Source: Fen-1135 sp963705275 (GTDB taxonomy: Bacteria; Desulfobacterota; Syntrophia; Syntrophales; UBA2185). Taken from it: DNA of 64,000 bases. Shown in pieces: positions 31,271-40,580 of this stretch; within the stretch, counting starts at the first letter, position 1, and the number at the start of each line of letters is the position of its first letter. The notes under the pieces are model-generated. The model was not told the origin of the DNA, ran no database searches, and saw only the letters and a list, made by a program, of their open reading frames with translations. The stretch lies in assembly GCA_963705275.1 (NCBI GenBank), contig OY970063.1:2666001-2730000 (forward strand), in the 5' to 3' direction. The position numbers were made by a program, and so were the translations under genes.

Positions 31271-33106
31271 TCAGCGGACCACCAATGCCTCTTCGGGACA
31301 GGTAATGACGGTATTGCCCTCGTTCCTAATCAATTCCGTGGTGAGGAACGCCTGGGGCAATATATTGTTTACGTAATACCGGGCGCATGCAATCTTCCCG
31401 GTATAGAATGTCGCTTCGACCGAATCACGGGGAACGCCGGTGAGCTTGTTCTTCGCGATGAGGGCCTGTTCCATCAGACACTCGGCGACCTGGACCTGGG
31501 AACAGACGAAAAGGGCCTTTAACGCATTGAGAGGGATAAGGGACCTCTTCTGCCCTATATTGTTGTACCAGGAATCATAAGTCGCCTTTACTTCCGCCAG
31601 GCACTGATAGCCCCTGGTCAGATCACCCATTTCTTTCTCGAACCCGGGCGCATTGCGATTAGCGTCAATGAACTCCTTTATCGTTGCCATCCAGTTCGCG
31701 AAAGAAGAGCCTTCCTTCATCCTCATCTTTCGCCCCACCAGGTCGCTCCCATGAATGAACGAGGTGCCTTCCCAGATCGACAGGATCTTCGAATCCCTGA
31801 GATATTGTTCGACCGGGTATTCCTGAGTATAGCCGACCCCGCCGAGGATCTGGATTGCCTGGGAGATGATTCCGAGGCACGTCTCGCTGCCGTAGCATTT
31901 CACCATCGGGGTGAGTATTTCGGCCAACTCGCCGAATCTCCCGGCCCTCTCTCTGTCGCTTGAGTTGGTCTGAATATCAAGATAATAAAATGCCTTGAAT
32001 ACCATGGCCCTGATGCCTTCAATATGCGCTTTCATATCGAGAAGCATCCTTCTGACATCTTCGTGTTTTATAATCGGGACGCGTTCGGCATTCTTTATGC
32101 CGAACGGCCTTCCCTGAATACGCTCCGTGGCGAACTGGGAAGCGAAATAGCAGGCCGCGGCCGCCTGGGTGTTGGCGTTGTGGCCGGTGGCGATCCTGGA
32201 CTCGTTCATCATGTGAAACATCATCGCCAGACCCTGGGAACAGCCTCTGTCGTCGGGCGGGGGGCCAAGACGGATCCCGAAGCATTCATCTTCATCGCCG
32301 AAATTGAGCAGTGCCGTAGCCTGAGCATGGAGTCCCATCTTGTGCTCCAGGCGCGCCGTCTTGACATCATTGAACTTGCCCAGAGTCCCGTCCTCATTGA
32401 CCCAGATCTTGGGAACTATATAGAGGCCGATGCCGGGCGACCCGGGAGCTCCGCCTTCAGGGCGGGCCAGCACCATGTGAATGGTGTTTTCACAATGACC
32501 GCCGTCCCCTCCGGTGATGAACATCTTGGTCCCCTTGATCCTGTAGATGCGGGGATCGTCGGTCGGGGATGCCTTCATCGTGATATCGCCGACGTCCGAT
32601 CCGAAGTTGGGTTCCGTCAGGCACATTGTCCCCTGCCACTCGCCGTTGAGCATTTCTTGCAGGAACATGGTCCTGTCCCGATCGGTTCCGAACCGGATTA
32701 TCAGGTTGGCGGCGCCGGTCGTGAGTTTAACATAGGACGTCAGGGCGGGGCAGGCAGCCTGATTGACCTCGGAGGCGGCCTTGAACAGGATGAGGGGCAT
32801 GCCGGATTCGATGCTGATGCATTCGCTGCTCGAACCCCATCCATTCCGCTGAAGAAATCTATATGCCTCCTTGAATCCGGGCGCGGGTGTAACGACCCCG
32901 TTTTCGAATTTCACGCCTGTTCTGTCGCCTGGGGCGTTAATGGGGTTGACGATCTGACGCGCGACTTTATAGACTTCATTCAAAAGGATGTCGATATCAT
33001 CGACACTGAATTTATCTCTGAACCGGTCGCACGCAAACACCTCTTCGGACGGCAGCCACTCCTTCAAAATGAATTTTAAATCTCTCAAATCATACTTGAA
33101 TTCCAT
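31271..33106 (-). CDS. Acyl-CoA dehydrogenase, long form (about 600 residues)
   Basis: This 611-residue flavoprotein oxidises an acyl-CoA to the 2-enoyl-CoA. It shows TMCLTEPNFGSDVGD (FAD contact), MFITGGDGG, RIATGHNANTQAAAACYFASQFATER shown in part as ATGHNAN, QILGGVGYTQEYP, and SIWEGTSFIH with the likely catalytic glutamate. The N-terminal extension and the C-terminal 120 residues match the AidB/DmdC-like long subfamily rather than short-chain enzymes. The start at 33106 has AGGAG upstream and is preferred to 33169. It is the last gene of the beta-oxidation operon, 99 bp after the next dehydrogenase. Confidence 0.93.
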   Translation of the reverse strand: MEFKYDLRDLKFILKEWLPSEEVFACDRFRDKFSVDDIDILLNEVYKVARQIVNPINAPGDRTGVKFENGVVTPAPGFKEAYRFLQRNGWGSSSECISIESGMPLILFKAASEVNQAACPALTSYVKLTTGAANLIIRFGTDRDRTMFLQEMLNGEWQGTMCLTEPNFGSDVGDITMKASPTDDPRIYRIKGTKMFITGGDGGHCENTIHMVLARPEGGAPGSPGIGLYIVPKIWVNEDGTLGKFNDVKTARLEHKMGLHAQATALLNFGDEDECFGIRLGPPPDDRGCSQGLAMMFHMMNESRIATGHNANTQAAAACYFASQFATERIQGRPFGIKNAERVPIIKHEDVRRMLLDMKAHIEGIRAMVFKAFYYLDIQTNSSDRERAGRFGELAEILTPMVKCYGSETCLGIISQAIQILGGVGYTQEYPVEQYLRDSKILSIWEGTSFIHGSDLVGRKMRMKEGSSFANWMATIKEFIDANRNAPGFEKEMGDLTRGYQCLAEVKATYDSWYNNIGQKRSLIPLNALKALFVCSQVQVAECLMEQALIAKNKLTGVPRDSVEATFYTGKIACARYYVNNILPQAFLTTELIRNEGNTVITCPEEALVVR

Positions 33107-33205
33107 CTCTTGCTTCTCCTGTTGTGTCGATATGCATTCATGCGAATCCTTCCGCCAAGAGACGTTCAATGGGCGAAGTCCGGGTGACGAATTTATCCCG
33201 CACTC

Positions 33206-34363
33206 CTAGGCTCTGTTTGGGGCATAGCCGAGGGCGGCATTGGCCACTATCATGGTATGCATATTGGAAGTCCCTTCAAGCGTTTCAAACTGCTTTGAAT
33301 CCCGGAGAAAGCGTCCGCAGGGATATTCCTCGGAGTAGCCGTAGGAGCCGTGAAGCTTCATGCATTCATTGGCCGCATGGACGACGATCTTTGCCCCGTA
33401 GAGCTTGGACATCGATGTTTCCATCACGTTTGGAAGGTTCTTATCTTTCAGCCAGGCCGCCTTGTAAACCAGGGCCGCGAGCGATTCGTGCTCCATCTTC
33501 ATCTCCGCAATCTGCTGCTGGATGAGCTGGTATCTGCCTATCTGTTTGCCGAATTGTGTTCGCTCGTTTGCATATCTGATGGATTGCTCCAGGATGGCGC
33601 CGGAAAGGCCCAGGGCACCGGCCGAGCAGCCGAGGCGGGTTGCATTCAGCTGTGTCATGCAGATCTGAAATCCTTTGTTCGCCTGTCCGAGAACGAGTTC
33701 CTTGGGAACCCTGACATCCTCAAAGGAGATTTCCGCCGTATCGGAAGCCCACAATCCTACCTTGTCGTGAAGCTTCCGGCGGGTGATACCGGGCAGGCTG
33801 TAATCCATGATCAGGCAAGTGATCCCCTTCGCACCGGCGTCCTTGTCCGTCTTCACATAGAGGAGCCCGTGATTGCATATGGTACCGTTGGTTATGAACA
33901 TCTTGGTGCCGTTCAGGAGGAAACAATCTCCCCTATCCTGCGCCCGGCAGCGCATGCCGGCAACGTCTGAGCCGATATCGGGCTCGGTCATCGCGAAGCT
34001 TCCGATGTATTCCCCACGTACAAATCTGGATATGTAATGTTCCTTCTGCGCTTGTGTGCCGAATTTCTGGATCGTCAACGCCGGGCCCCAGCACTGCATA
34101 TTAAAGGCCATCCGCCAGGAAGTATGGATCTTCGCGACCTGCTCAATCGCCAGGGTCCCCTCGAGAAATCCCATGCCGTTGCCGCCGTATTTCTCGTCGA
34201 TACAGAAGCCGAAGAAACCCAGCCCGGCCATTTTTTCAAATATCTCCCGCCGCCAGTGCTGGTTCTTCTCGTCCTCCTCCACATATGGCTTGATTTCATT
34301 CTCGGCGAAATTTCTTGCCATGTCCTGAATCATCTGCTGTTCCTGCGTTAGTGCAAAATCCAT
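33206..34363 (-). CDS. Acyl-CoA dehydrogenase, short form
   Basis: The 385-residue protein is a typical acyl-CoA dehydrogenase: GSFAMTEPDIGSDVAG, KMFITNGTI, KVGLWASDTAEISFEDVRVP shown as SDTAEISFEDV, QFGKQIGRYQLIQQQIAEM shown as RYQLIQQQIAEM, GSYGYSEEYP and ETLEGTSNMH containing the probable catalytic Glu. The last motif resembles glutaryl-CoA dehydrogenases as well as branched-chain enzymes, so the chain length cannot be set by eye. Electrons would go to ETF, which is not encoded in the window. It lies 18 bp after the thiolase stop. Confidence 0.94.
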   Translation of the reverse strand: MDFALTQEQQMIQDMARNFAENEIKPYVEEDEKNQHWRREIFEKMAGLGFFGFCIDEKYGGNGMGFLEGTLAIEQVAKIHTSWRMAFNMQCWGPALTIQKFGTQAQKEHYISRFVRGEYIGSFAMTEPDIGSDVAGMRCRAQDRGDCFLLNGTKMFITNGTICNHGLLYVKTDKDAGAKGITCLIMDYSLPGITRRKLHDKVGLWASDTAEISFEDVRVPKELVLGQANKGFQICMTQLNATRLGCSAGALGLSGAILEQSIRYANERTQFGKQIGRYQLIQQQIAEMKMEHESLAALVYKAAWLKDKNLPNVMETSMSKLYGAKIVVHAANECMKLHGSYGYSEEYPCGRFLRDSKQFETLEGTSNMHTMIVANAALGYAPNRA

Positions 34364-34381
34364 CGTATTCTCCTTACTAAT

Positions 34382-35650
34382 TCATGGTTTTCTCTCAACG
34401 ATCATGCAGATGCCCTGCCCGCCGCCGCCGCAGATGGTCTCGAGCCCGTAGCGGGCATCGCGCCTTTCCATTTCGTGGAGCAGCGTTGTCAGTCTCATCG
34501 TGCCGGTTGCGCCTACCGGATGGCCGAGAGAAATGCCCGATCCGTTCACGTTCACTTTCTCTTCCATATCTTTTTGGCTGAGCCCACAGAGCCTTGCGTC
34601 GGCCAACGCCTGGACTGCAAAGGCCTCCTGCACCTCTACGAGATCCATCTGATCGATTTTCAAACCGGCCTTCATGAGAGCCTTGGCGACAGAGACAGGC
34701 ACCGCCGGATATGTCAATGTCGGATCCGTGGCGGCAATGGCGCAAGAGCGAAAATACGCAATCGGCCGGGCGCCCATTTCTCTTGCTCTTCTTTCCGATG
34801 CGAGAACAACGACAGAGGCGCCGTCATTCTCGGAAGAGGAATTGCCGGCAGTGCACACTCCGTCGGGATAAACGGGCCGGAGCCGGGCAAGCTTTTCCAT
34901 GGTAGTTTCGCGGCGCGGCCCCTCATCGGTATTGAAAAGCATGATCTCTCCGCCTTTTCCCTTTCCGGTGGGAACGGGGACTATTTCCTGTGCAAACTTT
35001 CCCGCATCCCATGCGGCAATGGCCTTTATGTGGCTGTGATACGCCCACCTGTCTGCCTCTTCGCGGGTTATATTTTCCCTCTTGGCCGCCTCCTCTGCCC
35101 AGGACATCATCGAGTTCAATTCCCCGTAACGGTGAATAGGCTGAGACATCACTCTGCCGCGCTGAATTCTGTCGTACAGCGGAATGCCCCACATCGCGAG
35201 GGCGCCGTGGCCACGGGGCATGTAGCCGTATTTGCCGTGGCTCTTTCCGCCGAGGCCCCACCTGATATCGCCGGGGATGTAGAGTTCGGCCTGGCTCATG
35301 CTGTCCATGCCACCCGCTACTATGATCTCGGCATTTCCGGTCTGTATCTGAAGAGCGCCGTAGAATACGGATTCAACTCCTGAACAGCAGCGCCGGTCGA
35401 TTACGGCACCCGGAACCGTATCCGGCCAGTCCGCATCAAGGATTGCCATCCGGGCGCCGTTGGCACATTCCCCGTTCTGGTAGGATGTGCCCATGATGAC
35501 ATCATCGACGGCAGCAGCTTCGATGCCGGCCCTCCTCACCGCTTCGTTCAAGACGAGGCTCCCGAGCCGGTAAACCGGGATATCTTTCATGGCCCCGCCA
35601 TAGGCTCCTATCGGTGTCCGGACACAACTCAGAATGACCACATTTTCCAT
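34382..35650 (-). CDS. Acetyl-CoA acetyltransferase (thiolase)
   Basis: The 422-residue protein is a thiolase that cleaves 3-ketoacyl-CoA with CoA. The nucleophile is expected at Cys88 in RRCCSG, where a second Cys replaces the usual Gly or Ala. Other motifs are NSSSENDGASVVVL, GHPVGATG with the catalytic His, and the final CGGGGQG containing the second active-site Cys. A loop rich in Gly/His around residues 120-150 is longer than in biosynthetic thiolases. It is flanked in the operon by the 3-hydroxyacyl-CoA dehydrogenase (35 bp upstream) and acyl-CoA dehydrogenase. Confidence 0.94.
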   Translation of the reverse strand: MENVVILSCVRTPIGAYGGAMKDIPVYRLGSLVLNEAVRRAGIEAAAVDDVIMGTSYQNGECANGARMAILDADWPDTVPGAVIDRRCCSGVESVFYGALQIQTGNAEIIVAGGMDSMSQAELYIPGDIRWGLGGKSHGKYGYMPRGHGALAMWGIPLYDRIQRGRVMSQPIHRYGELNSMMSWAEEAAKRENITREEADRWAYHSHIKAIAAWDAGKFAQEIVPVPTGKGKGGEIMLFNTDEGPRRETTMEKLARLRPVYPDGVCTAGNSSSENDGASVVVLASERRAREMGARPIAYFRSCAIAATDPTLTYPAVPVSVAKALMKAGLKIDQMDLVEVQEAFAVQALADARLCGLSQKDMEEKVNVNGSGISLGHPVGATGTMRLTTLLHEMERRDARYGLETICGGGGQGICMIVERKP

Positions 35651-35685
35651 TTTTCAGTACCCCGAAATTTTTTCAGAAGGCTCAA

Positions 35686-36573
35686 TTAGAAGTTAAGATC
35701 CGTTCGCGGCTTCTTCTCGCCGGACGTATAGTCGTACCAGCCCCTGCCGGTCTTGTGTCCCAGGTCGCCGGAAGCCACCATTTTCTTTAGTATCAGTGAG
35801 GGCGCCCATTTCGGGTCTTTAAAGTTTTCCCAGAGAGTTTCCGCCACGGCCAGGCCTATATCAAGGCCGACAAAGTCGCCCAGTTCAAACGGACCCATCG
35901 GATGGTTGAGACCGAACTTCAGGGCCTTGTCGATGTCTTCAATTGTGGCGACACCCTCCGCGAGGCATCTGTAAACCTCATTGCGAAGTGCGGCATTCAC
36001 CCGATTGACCAGAAAACCAGGGCCGTCTTTTACATAAACCGGCACCTTGCCGAACTTTTCGGCCAATTCTTTGATTGTGACTGCGGTTTCTTCCGAGGTT
36101 TTTAGACCTCTGATTACTTCGACCAGTTTCATAACCGGGACGGGGCTGAAGAAATGCATGCCGGCAAAGCTGGCAGGCCGCCCGGTGGAAGCGGCCAGCT
36201 CCGTGATAGGAATTGAGGAAGTATTGCTCGCAAATATAACCTCCGGCGGGCAGAGTTCGTCCAGTTTCTTGAAAAGCTTTGTTTTAGCCTGCTTGTTTTC
36301 GAATATAACTTCTATTACCACGTCGCAGTCCCTCGCCAATGTTAAATTGATGGTCGGTGTGATTCTGCCCAGAATAGATTTCTTTTCTTCCTCGCTAAAT
36401 TTTCCTTTGGCGACGGTGTTCTTGAGATTCTTCTCTATTGTTGCCAGGCCCTTCAGTACCAATTCATCACTGATGTCCTGAATGATCACCGTAAAACCTG
36501 CGGTTGCAGCAACCTGGGCTATTCCCGATCCCATGAAACCTGCACCTACGACCATCACCTTCCTTATATTCAT
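35686..36573 (-). CDS. 3-hydroxyacyl-CoA (3-hydroxybutyryl-CoA) dehydrogenase
   Basis: The 295-residue enzyme has the NAD-binding VVGAGFMGSGIAQVAA at the N-terminus, EVIFENKQAKTKLFKKLDEL, ASNTSSIPITELA, the catalytic GMHFFSPVPVMKLVEVI, and the C-terminal GPFELGDFVGLD domain. It converts 3-hydroxyacyl-CoA to 3-ketoacyl-CoA with NAD+. The start at 36573 has GAAGGAG ten bases upstream; the longer reading to 36606 is less likely. It would act with the adjacent thiolase. No enoyl-CoA hydratase is present in this operon. Confidence 0.95.
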   Translation of the reverse strand: MNIRKVMVVGAGFMGSGIAQVAATAGFTVIIQDISDELVLKGLATIEKNLKNTVAKGKFSEEEKKSILGRITPTINLTLARDCDVVIEVIFENKQAKTKLFKKLDELCPPEVIFASNTSSIPITELAASTGRPASFAGMHFFSPVPVMKLVEVIRGLKTSEETAVTIKELAEKFGKVPVYVKDGPGFLVNRVNAALRNEVYRCLAEGVATIEDIDKALKFGLNHPMGPFELGDFVGLDIGLAVAETLWENFKDPKWAPSLILKKMVASGDLGHKTGRGWYDYTSGEKKPRTDLNF

Positions 36574-36728
36574 TTTTCTGCTCCTTCGTTCTTTCCCGTG
36601 GTTCAATTTTGTTCCGATATCCTAGACTTTTGACGCTCTCTTATTGATACTTCTCCAAAGAGTCCTTTCGTAGACGACCTTCATGAGGTCTTCGCGGAAA
36701 GCATGCAGGCAATTTACGGTGGAGCCGA

Positions 36729-37778
36729 CTACTCCATGTATCCCTTTTCAGGCATCAGATTATGGTGAGTAAGAATTGCGCCTGTGGCCTGAATAACATT
36801 ATGGGGAATGCGAATTTTTTTGTGAAGCATAGGACCTTCTGCTCTATTTGCCCGCGGCCCGAAGGCAAAGAAATGATCAATGGCCTTATTGGCATTGGTG
36901 AAGGGATTGCCATAAGGCAGCGGTTGCACCAGAGCAAAGACCTCACTGACAACAGCGCTCAGCCTTTCTGATATCTCTCGGGCTTTCCCCATCTCTTTTT
37001 TTTCAAGACTCTCGATGAGAGAAGAGAGATTGTGAGAAAAGCAGTTGGCCGTGCTGAGGAGGAAGCCATCGTAGCTGCCACCTGTGCCTGTGAGCCATTG
37101 CGCATAACTGCCCTCGGCGCCCCTGACGAGGAAGACGCCGCCCTTGTAGACATCAGAGGTTGCAATCCTGTCCTGACCACTTGAGTCCTTGAACAAGAAG
37201 AGGTTGGAAAACTTCCGCACGAGTCTTTCAAAGGTTTCGGGCGCCACTTCATTTTCAGTCACCTGGGGAAGCTGATACAGGGATGTAGGCATCCCCATAT
37301 CGAGGACCGCGGAAAGACCGGCTTCAATTTGATCCTGTGTAAGAGACTTTCCCCGGGGCGGGCAGATGGTGAAACCGCAAACATGATTGGCTAGCAGGAT
37401 TTCGGCGGCATTTCCTTTTCTCGCGGAATTTTCTTGAAGCATCTTAATCATGCTTGAGATCGTCCGCTTCATGGTTTCAATATCTGCTTTAAGGACTCCG
37501 AGGAGGAGGCTGATCTCTCGCTTTCGTGCCTGTTGTATCGCGAAGCCTGCCACTTCTAATGTTTCATCTTCTGTCAGTTCCCATCCATCACCTGTTGATC
37601 CAGGGATAAGAAATCCTTTTACCCAGGGGACTACATGGTTGAAATGAACATGCATCCTATCAAAATCTATTGTGCCGTCGCCCCTGTAATGTGTGAGGAG
37701 GGGGCACCACAATCTGGGGATACCGGAAGGGAAGAACTTGCTGATTAACTCCTGACGCTTCTCCGCAACACCATTCAT
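36729..37778 (-). CDS. DapA/NanA-family class I aldolase-like protein
   Basis: The 349-residue protein is a TIM-barrel member of the dihydrodipicolinate synthase superfamily. It has the GSTGDGWELTEDE phosphate/pyruvate-binding loop, SLYQLPQV supplying the tyrosine, and FLFKDSSGQDR with the Schiff-base lysine. It is about 50 residues longer than DapA. In this superfamily the reaction ranges from DapA to neuraminate lyase and keto-deoxy-sugar aldolases, so the substrate is open. It lies 155 bp upstream of the dehydrogenase and may head the operon or be separate. It is divergent from phoB. Confidence 0.85.
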   Translation of the reverse strand: MNGVAEKRQELISKFFPSGIPRLWCPLLTHYRGDGTIDFDRMHVHFNHVVPWVKGFLIPGSTGDGWELTEDETLEVAGFAIQQARKREISLLLGVLKADIETMKRTISSMIKMLQENSARKGNAAEILLANHVCGFTICPPRGKSLTQDQIEAGLSAVLDMGMPTSLYQLPQVTENEVAPETFERLVRKFSNLFLFKDSSGQDRIATSDVYKGGVFLVRGAEGSYAQWLTGTGGSYDGFLLSTANCFSHNLSSLIESLEKKEMGKAREISERLSAVVSEVFALVQPLPYGNPFTNANKAIDHFFAFGPRANRAEGPMLHKKIRIPHNVIQATGAILTHHNLMPEKGYME

Positions 37779-37895
37779 TGAGCATCCTTTCAGAATCTAA
37801 GTAAATTCTTTTTGTAGACATCGACCATTTATCACAGTTCTCAGTTGACAGGCAATAGGCGATTGGCGTCGACGGAGCGGATTCTTCTTGCAGGA

Positions 37896-37949
37896 TTAAC
37901 AAATTCTTCACCATCCCTTAACAAATGTACAACATTTTTCATCTATGAT
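37896..37949 (+). promoter_or_regulatory. Candidate Pho box array and -10 of phoB
   Basis: Four 11-bp units in exact phase: TTAACAAATTC, TTCACCATCCC, TTAACAAATGT, ACAACATTTTT (37896-37939), then a -10 TATGAT at 37944-37949. The third unit starts 26 bp before the -10. The period and position match E. coli Pho boxes although the sequence differs. The same layout occurs before the porin and pstS. Confidence 0.75.
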
Positions 37950-38060
37950 GCGACTAATTAAGGAGAAGCTGTTCCGTCCGGCAGACCCTTTCCCGAAATG
38001 ACTTGCAGGAAAGAAGATGGAGTGTGCCAGAAGCAATAACCTGAACGAACTCCTGGAGAA

Positions 38061-38771
38061 TTGTTGATTACGCTGAAAAGAATTCTTATTATTGATGATG
38101 AAAAAGATATCGTGGATTTGATCAGTTACAATCTGGAAAAAGAAGGATTTGCAACTGTCAAGGCCTACGATGGGGAAAGCGCCCTTGAGCTGGTTAAGGC
38201 CAGGAAGCCGGATTTGGTTCTTCTGGATCTGATGCTTCCGAGAATCAGAGGATTAGAGATATGCAAGTTTATCCGAAAGAATCCGGAAACAGAGGGGCTT
38301 CCGATTATCATGCTCACGGCTAAAGGGGATCAGGTGGATAAGATACTTGGCTTCGAGATGGGGGCTGATGATTACGTCACCAAACCGTTCAATGTGAGAG
38401 AACTGATTGCGAGGGTTCGTGCAGTTCTGCGAAGGGCAGGAGCACGTCCGGATTCGGAGAAAAGAGAGCAATTTGCATACAGAGGGCTCGAAATCGATTA
38501 CAGTTCCTATGAGGTCACTCTTGATGGAAAGAAGATTGATCTCGGTCCCAAGGAATTAAAACTGTTACAATTCCTTACGCGGCATCCGGGCAGGGTATAC
38601 ACCAGAGATCAGCTTCTGGACTACGTCTGGGGGGATGAGACTTTCGTTGAACCTCGTACAGTAGATGTCCATGTCAGTAATCTGAGATCGGCCATAGAAA
38701 AGGATAAAGCGAAGCCGCAATACATTCTCACTGTAAGGGGTATCGGATATAAGTTTGTAGATCTGAAATGA
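38061..38771 (+). CDS. phoB: PhoB-type phosphate response regulator
   Basis: The 236-residue protein has a receiver domain (IIDDEKD, phospho-Asp56 in LLDLMLP, switch Thr in MLTAKG, Lys in VTKPF) and an OmpR/PhoB winged-helix domain (LGPKELKLLQFL, TVDVHVSNLRSAIEKD). Two TTG codons open the gene: TTG 38064 sits six bases after GGAG, TTG 38061 only three. Rare starts may limit its level. It has its own Pho box array, so it is probably autoregulated. Its cognate kinase is likely phoR at 46959, about 9 kb away. Confidence 0.93.
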   Translation: MLITLKRILIIDDEKDIVDLISYNLEKEGFATVKAYDGESALELVKARKPDLVLLDLMLPRIRGLEICKFIRKNPETEGLPIIMLTAKGDQVDKILGFEMGADDYVTKPFNVRELIARVRAVLRRAGARPDSEKREQFAYRGLEIDYSSYEVTLDGKKIDLGPKELKLLQFLTRHPGRVYTRDQLLDYVWGDETFVEPRTVDVHVSNLRSAIEKDKAKPQYILTVRGIGYKFVDLK

Positions 38772-38815
38772 GATTTTTCGTAAGCTCATATATTGCCCCG
38801 CCTTGTTCATCATTT

Positions 38816-38869
38816 TTCATCATATCTTAACATTTGCTTAATCATGATTTAACATTAATGGGCTATCCT
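38816..38869 (+). promoter_or_regulatory. Candidate Pho box array and -10 of the porin gene
   Basis: Four in-phase 11-bp units, TTCATCATATC, TTAACATTTGC, TTAATCATGAT and TTAACATTAAT (38816-38859), precede TATCCT at 38864-38869. The third unit begins 26 bp before the -10, exactly as at phoB and pstS. The unit pattern, with TTAACA recurring, suggests phosphate control of the porin. Confidence 0.7.
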
Positions 38870-38956
38870 GCGTCCGATTTCTTAACTTTCCCGATGACCT
38901 TTCAAGGACATGCCCATGAAGATCAATCAGGAAAAATCAAAAACAGGAGGATAGAA

Positions 38957-40360
38957 ATGAAGAAGTTTTGGATGGTTTTATTTTTAGCTGCGCTGATCAT
39001 GGCGTTCGCATTGCCCGTATCTGCAGCGGACGTGAAGTTCAGCGGGTCATATGTGGCACAGGGCTACTATGATAACAACCGCTCATTAAGGAGTGACGGC
39101 GGTGCATCCGTCTCCAACATCTGGCAGAGGCTTAGGGTTCAGACGGACTTCCGGGTACAGGAAGGCCTGATGCTGACGACCAGATTCGATGCCCTGGAAA
39201 AGATCTGGGGTGCACCGAGGGCGCCTATTGGGGTTGCCCTGAATTCTACAACGGGAGTTTATTCCGTTACCGGTCCCACCTCAACCAGTCTTGCCGGTAA
39301 CGACCTGGAATCAGAGAATATCAAGTTTACGTATGCGTTTGCGACATTTGATATCCCCGGAGGTTATGGCGCCTTAAAAGTGGGATACATGCAGCAGGGC
39401 ACATGGGGTACGGCATTTGGCGACACCGGTGAGCAGGACTATGGCATGAGGGTCAAGTGGGATTTGACAACAGGTCCGTTCTTCTGGGGTGCTCGTTGGG
39501 ACAAGGTGGAGGGAAAGAAGTTCTATAGCAGTGCCGGTCCAGCGGGCAACGTCGGTGTATCCACTTATGTCGTAGACCACGACTCGGAAAAGTATTCTGT
39601 CCTCGGCGGCTACAAGTGGAGCAAAGGTGAAGCCGGTATGCAAATCACGTATTATCTCGATACCACCACAGCCGATAATCCTACCACTGGGTATAAGGCA
39701 AAGTACATGCTTTGGTATCCGTACGCCAAGGCTATATTCGGTCCTGTTTATGTCGAGACAGAGTGGGGTTGGTACACAGGTACGAGACAAGATTACAATG
39801 TTGAAAACGGCTCAACCCGTCGGGACCAAGATTATACAGGCTGGCGCGGTTATATCATGGCCAATGTTGACTTTGCACCATACTATGCAGGCGCTTTGGC
39901 ATTCTATTCGTCGGGAGCTGATATAAATTCACAAACTACGTATGCAGGTGGAGCCAAGATCGGTACCGACTTCACACCCTGCCTGATTCTCTGGAACTAC
40001 GACCTCGGCAGGTGGAACGGCGCGTTGGGTGGTCAGAATGGCGTAACTACTGCGGGGGCTTACAATTCGGATAATGTTTTCGCATGGCAGCTCTTCGCCG
40101 GCATCAAGCCCATCCCGAAACTGGATGTGAAGGCGAGCTTCACCAATGCAAGCATGGAACAGAATGTAGTTAACAATCAGATATCCAAGAACATCGGCAA
40201 CGAATTTGATCTCAGTGCAACCTACAAGATTTATGACAACCTGTCATACATGATCGGCTTTGGCTATCTCTGGGCAGGCGATGCCTTTAAGGGTAGTAAC
40301 TCTGGCGCCACCGTTGATAACGATTATCTTGTGACGCATAAGATGGTACTAAGTTTCTAA
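38957..40360 (+). CDS. Outer-membrane porin, probably phosphate-starvation induced
   Basis: The 467-residue protein has a signal peptide (1-22, cleavage near VSAAD) and a long alternating pattern of aromatic and glycine-rich beta strands ending in a C-terminal phenylalanine (MVLSF), the usual outer-membrane barrel signal. Repeated W/Y-rich strands (GPFFWGARWDKVEG, KYMLWYPYAKAIFGP) fit a 16- or 18-strand barrel. AGGAGG precedes the ATG. The upstream Pho box array and its place beside phoB suggest anion or phosphate uptake, as for OprP/OprO, although I cannot show homology to those proteins. Confidence 0.85.
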   Translation: MKKFWMVLFLAALIMAFALPVSAADVKFSGSYVAQGYYDNNRSLRSDGGASVSNIWQRLRVQTDFRVQEGLMLTTRFDALEKIWGAPRAPIGVALNSTTGVYSVTGPTSTSLAGNDLESENIKFTYAFATFDIPGGYGALKVGYMQQGTWGTAFGDTGEQDYGMRVKWDLTTGPFFWGARWDKVEGKKFYSSAGPAGNVGVSTYVVDHDSEKYSVLGGYKWSKGEAGMQITYYLDTTTADNPTTGYKAKYMLWYPYAKAIFGPVYVETEWGWYTGTRQDYNVENGSTRRDQDYTGWRGYIMANVDFAPYYAGALAFYSSGADINSQTTYAGGAKIGTDFTPCLILWNYDLGRWNGALGGQNGVTTAGAYNSDNVFAWQLFAGIKPIPKLDVKASFTNASMEQNVVNNQISKNIGNEFDLSATYKIYDNLSYMIGFGYLWAGDAFKGSNSGATVDNDYLVTHKMVLSF

Positions 40361-40388
40361 CCTTACAGATATAAGTAGCGGTCACTCT

Positions 40389-40425
40389 CCAAGGAGTCCC
40401 CGGCAAACCCCGCGGGGCTCCTTGG
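40389..40425 (+). terminator. Probable terminator after the porin
   Basis: CCAAGGAG(T)CCCC pairs with GGGGCTCCTTGG, giving a 12-bp stem with a one-base bulge and a GC-rich loop. The sequence downstream is T-rich (CTTTTCTT), although without a clean T-run. Confidence 0.7.
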
Positions 40426-40580
40426 ATAATCTTTTCTTACTGTGATACGTCCTCATTGTCGGCTATCGTATGTAAATCTACAGATCCGACATTAGCTCTC
40501 CCTTAAACTCGTGATTACCCCGTTTAGAACGATGCTTTAACAAAGAATCCATTTCTTGGGTCAGCTTTTTTCGGTATCCA

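Noticed and set aside
32024..33079. A 351-codon plus-strand open frame
   Set aside because: Antisense to the long acyl-CoA dehydrogenase, whose motifs and RBS are clear.
34475..35383. A 302-codon plus-strand open frame
   Set aside because: Antisense to the thiolase; long shadow frames are expected at this GC content.
40500..40580. A hidden kinase domain downstream of the short PhoR-like sensor
   Set aside because: All frames beyond the stop are closed within a few dozen codons and show no HisKA motif.
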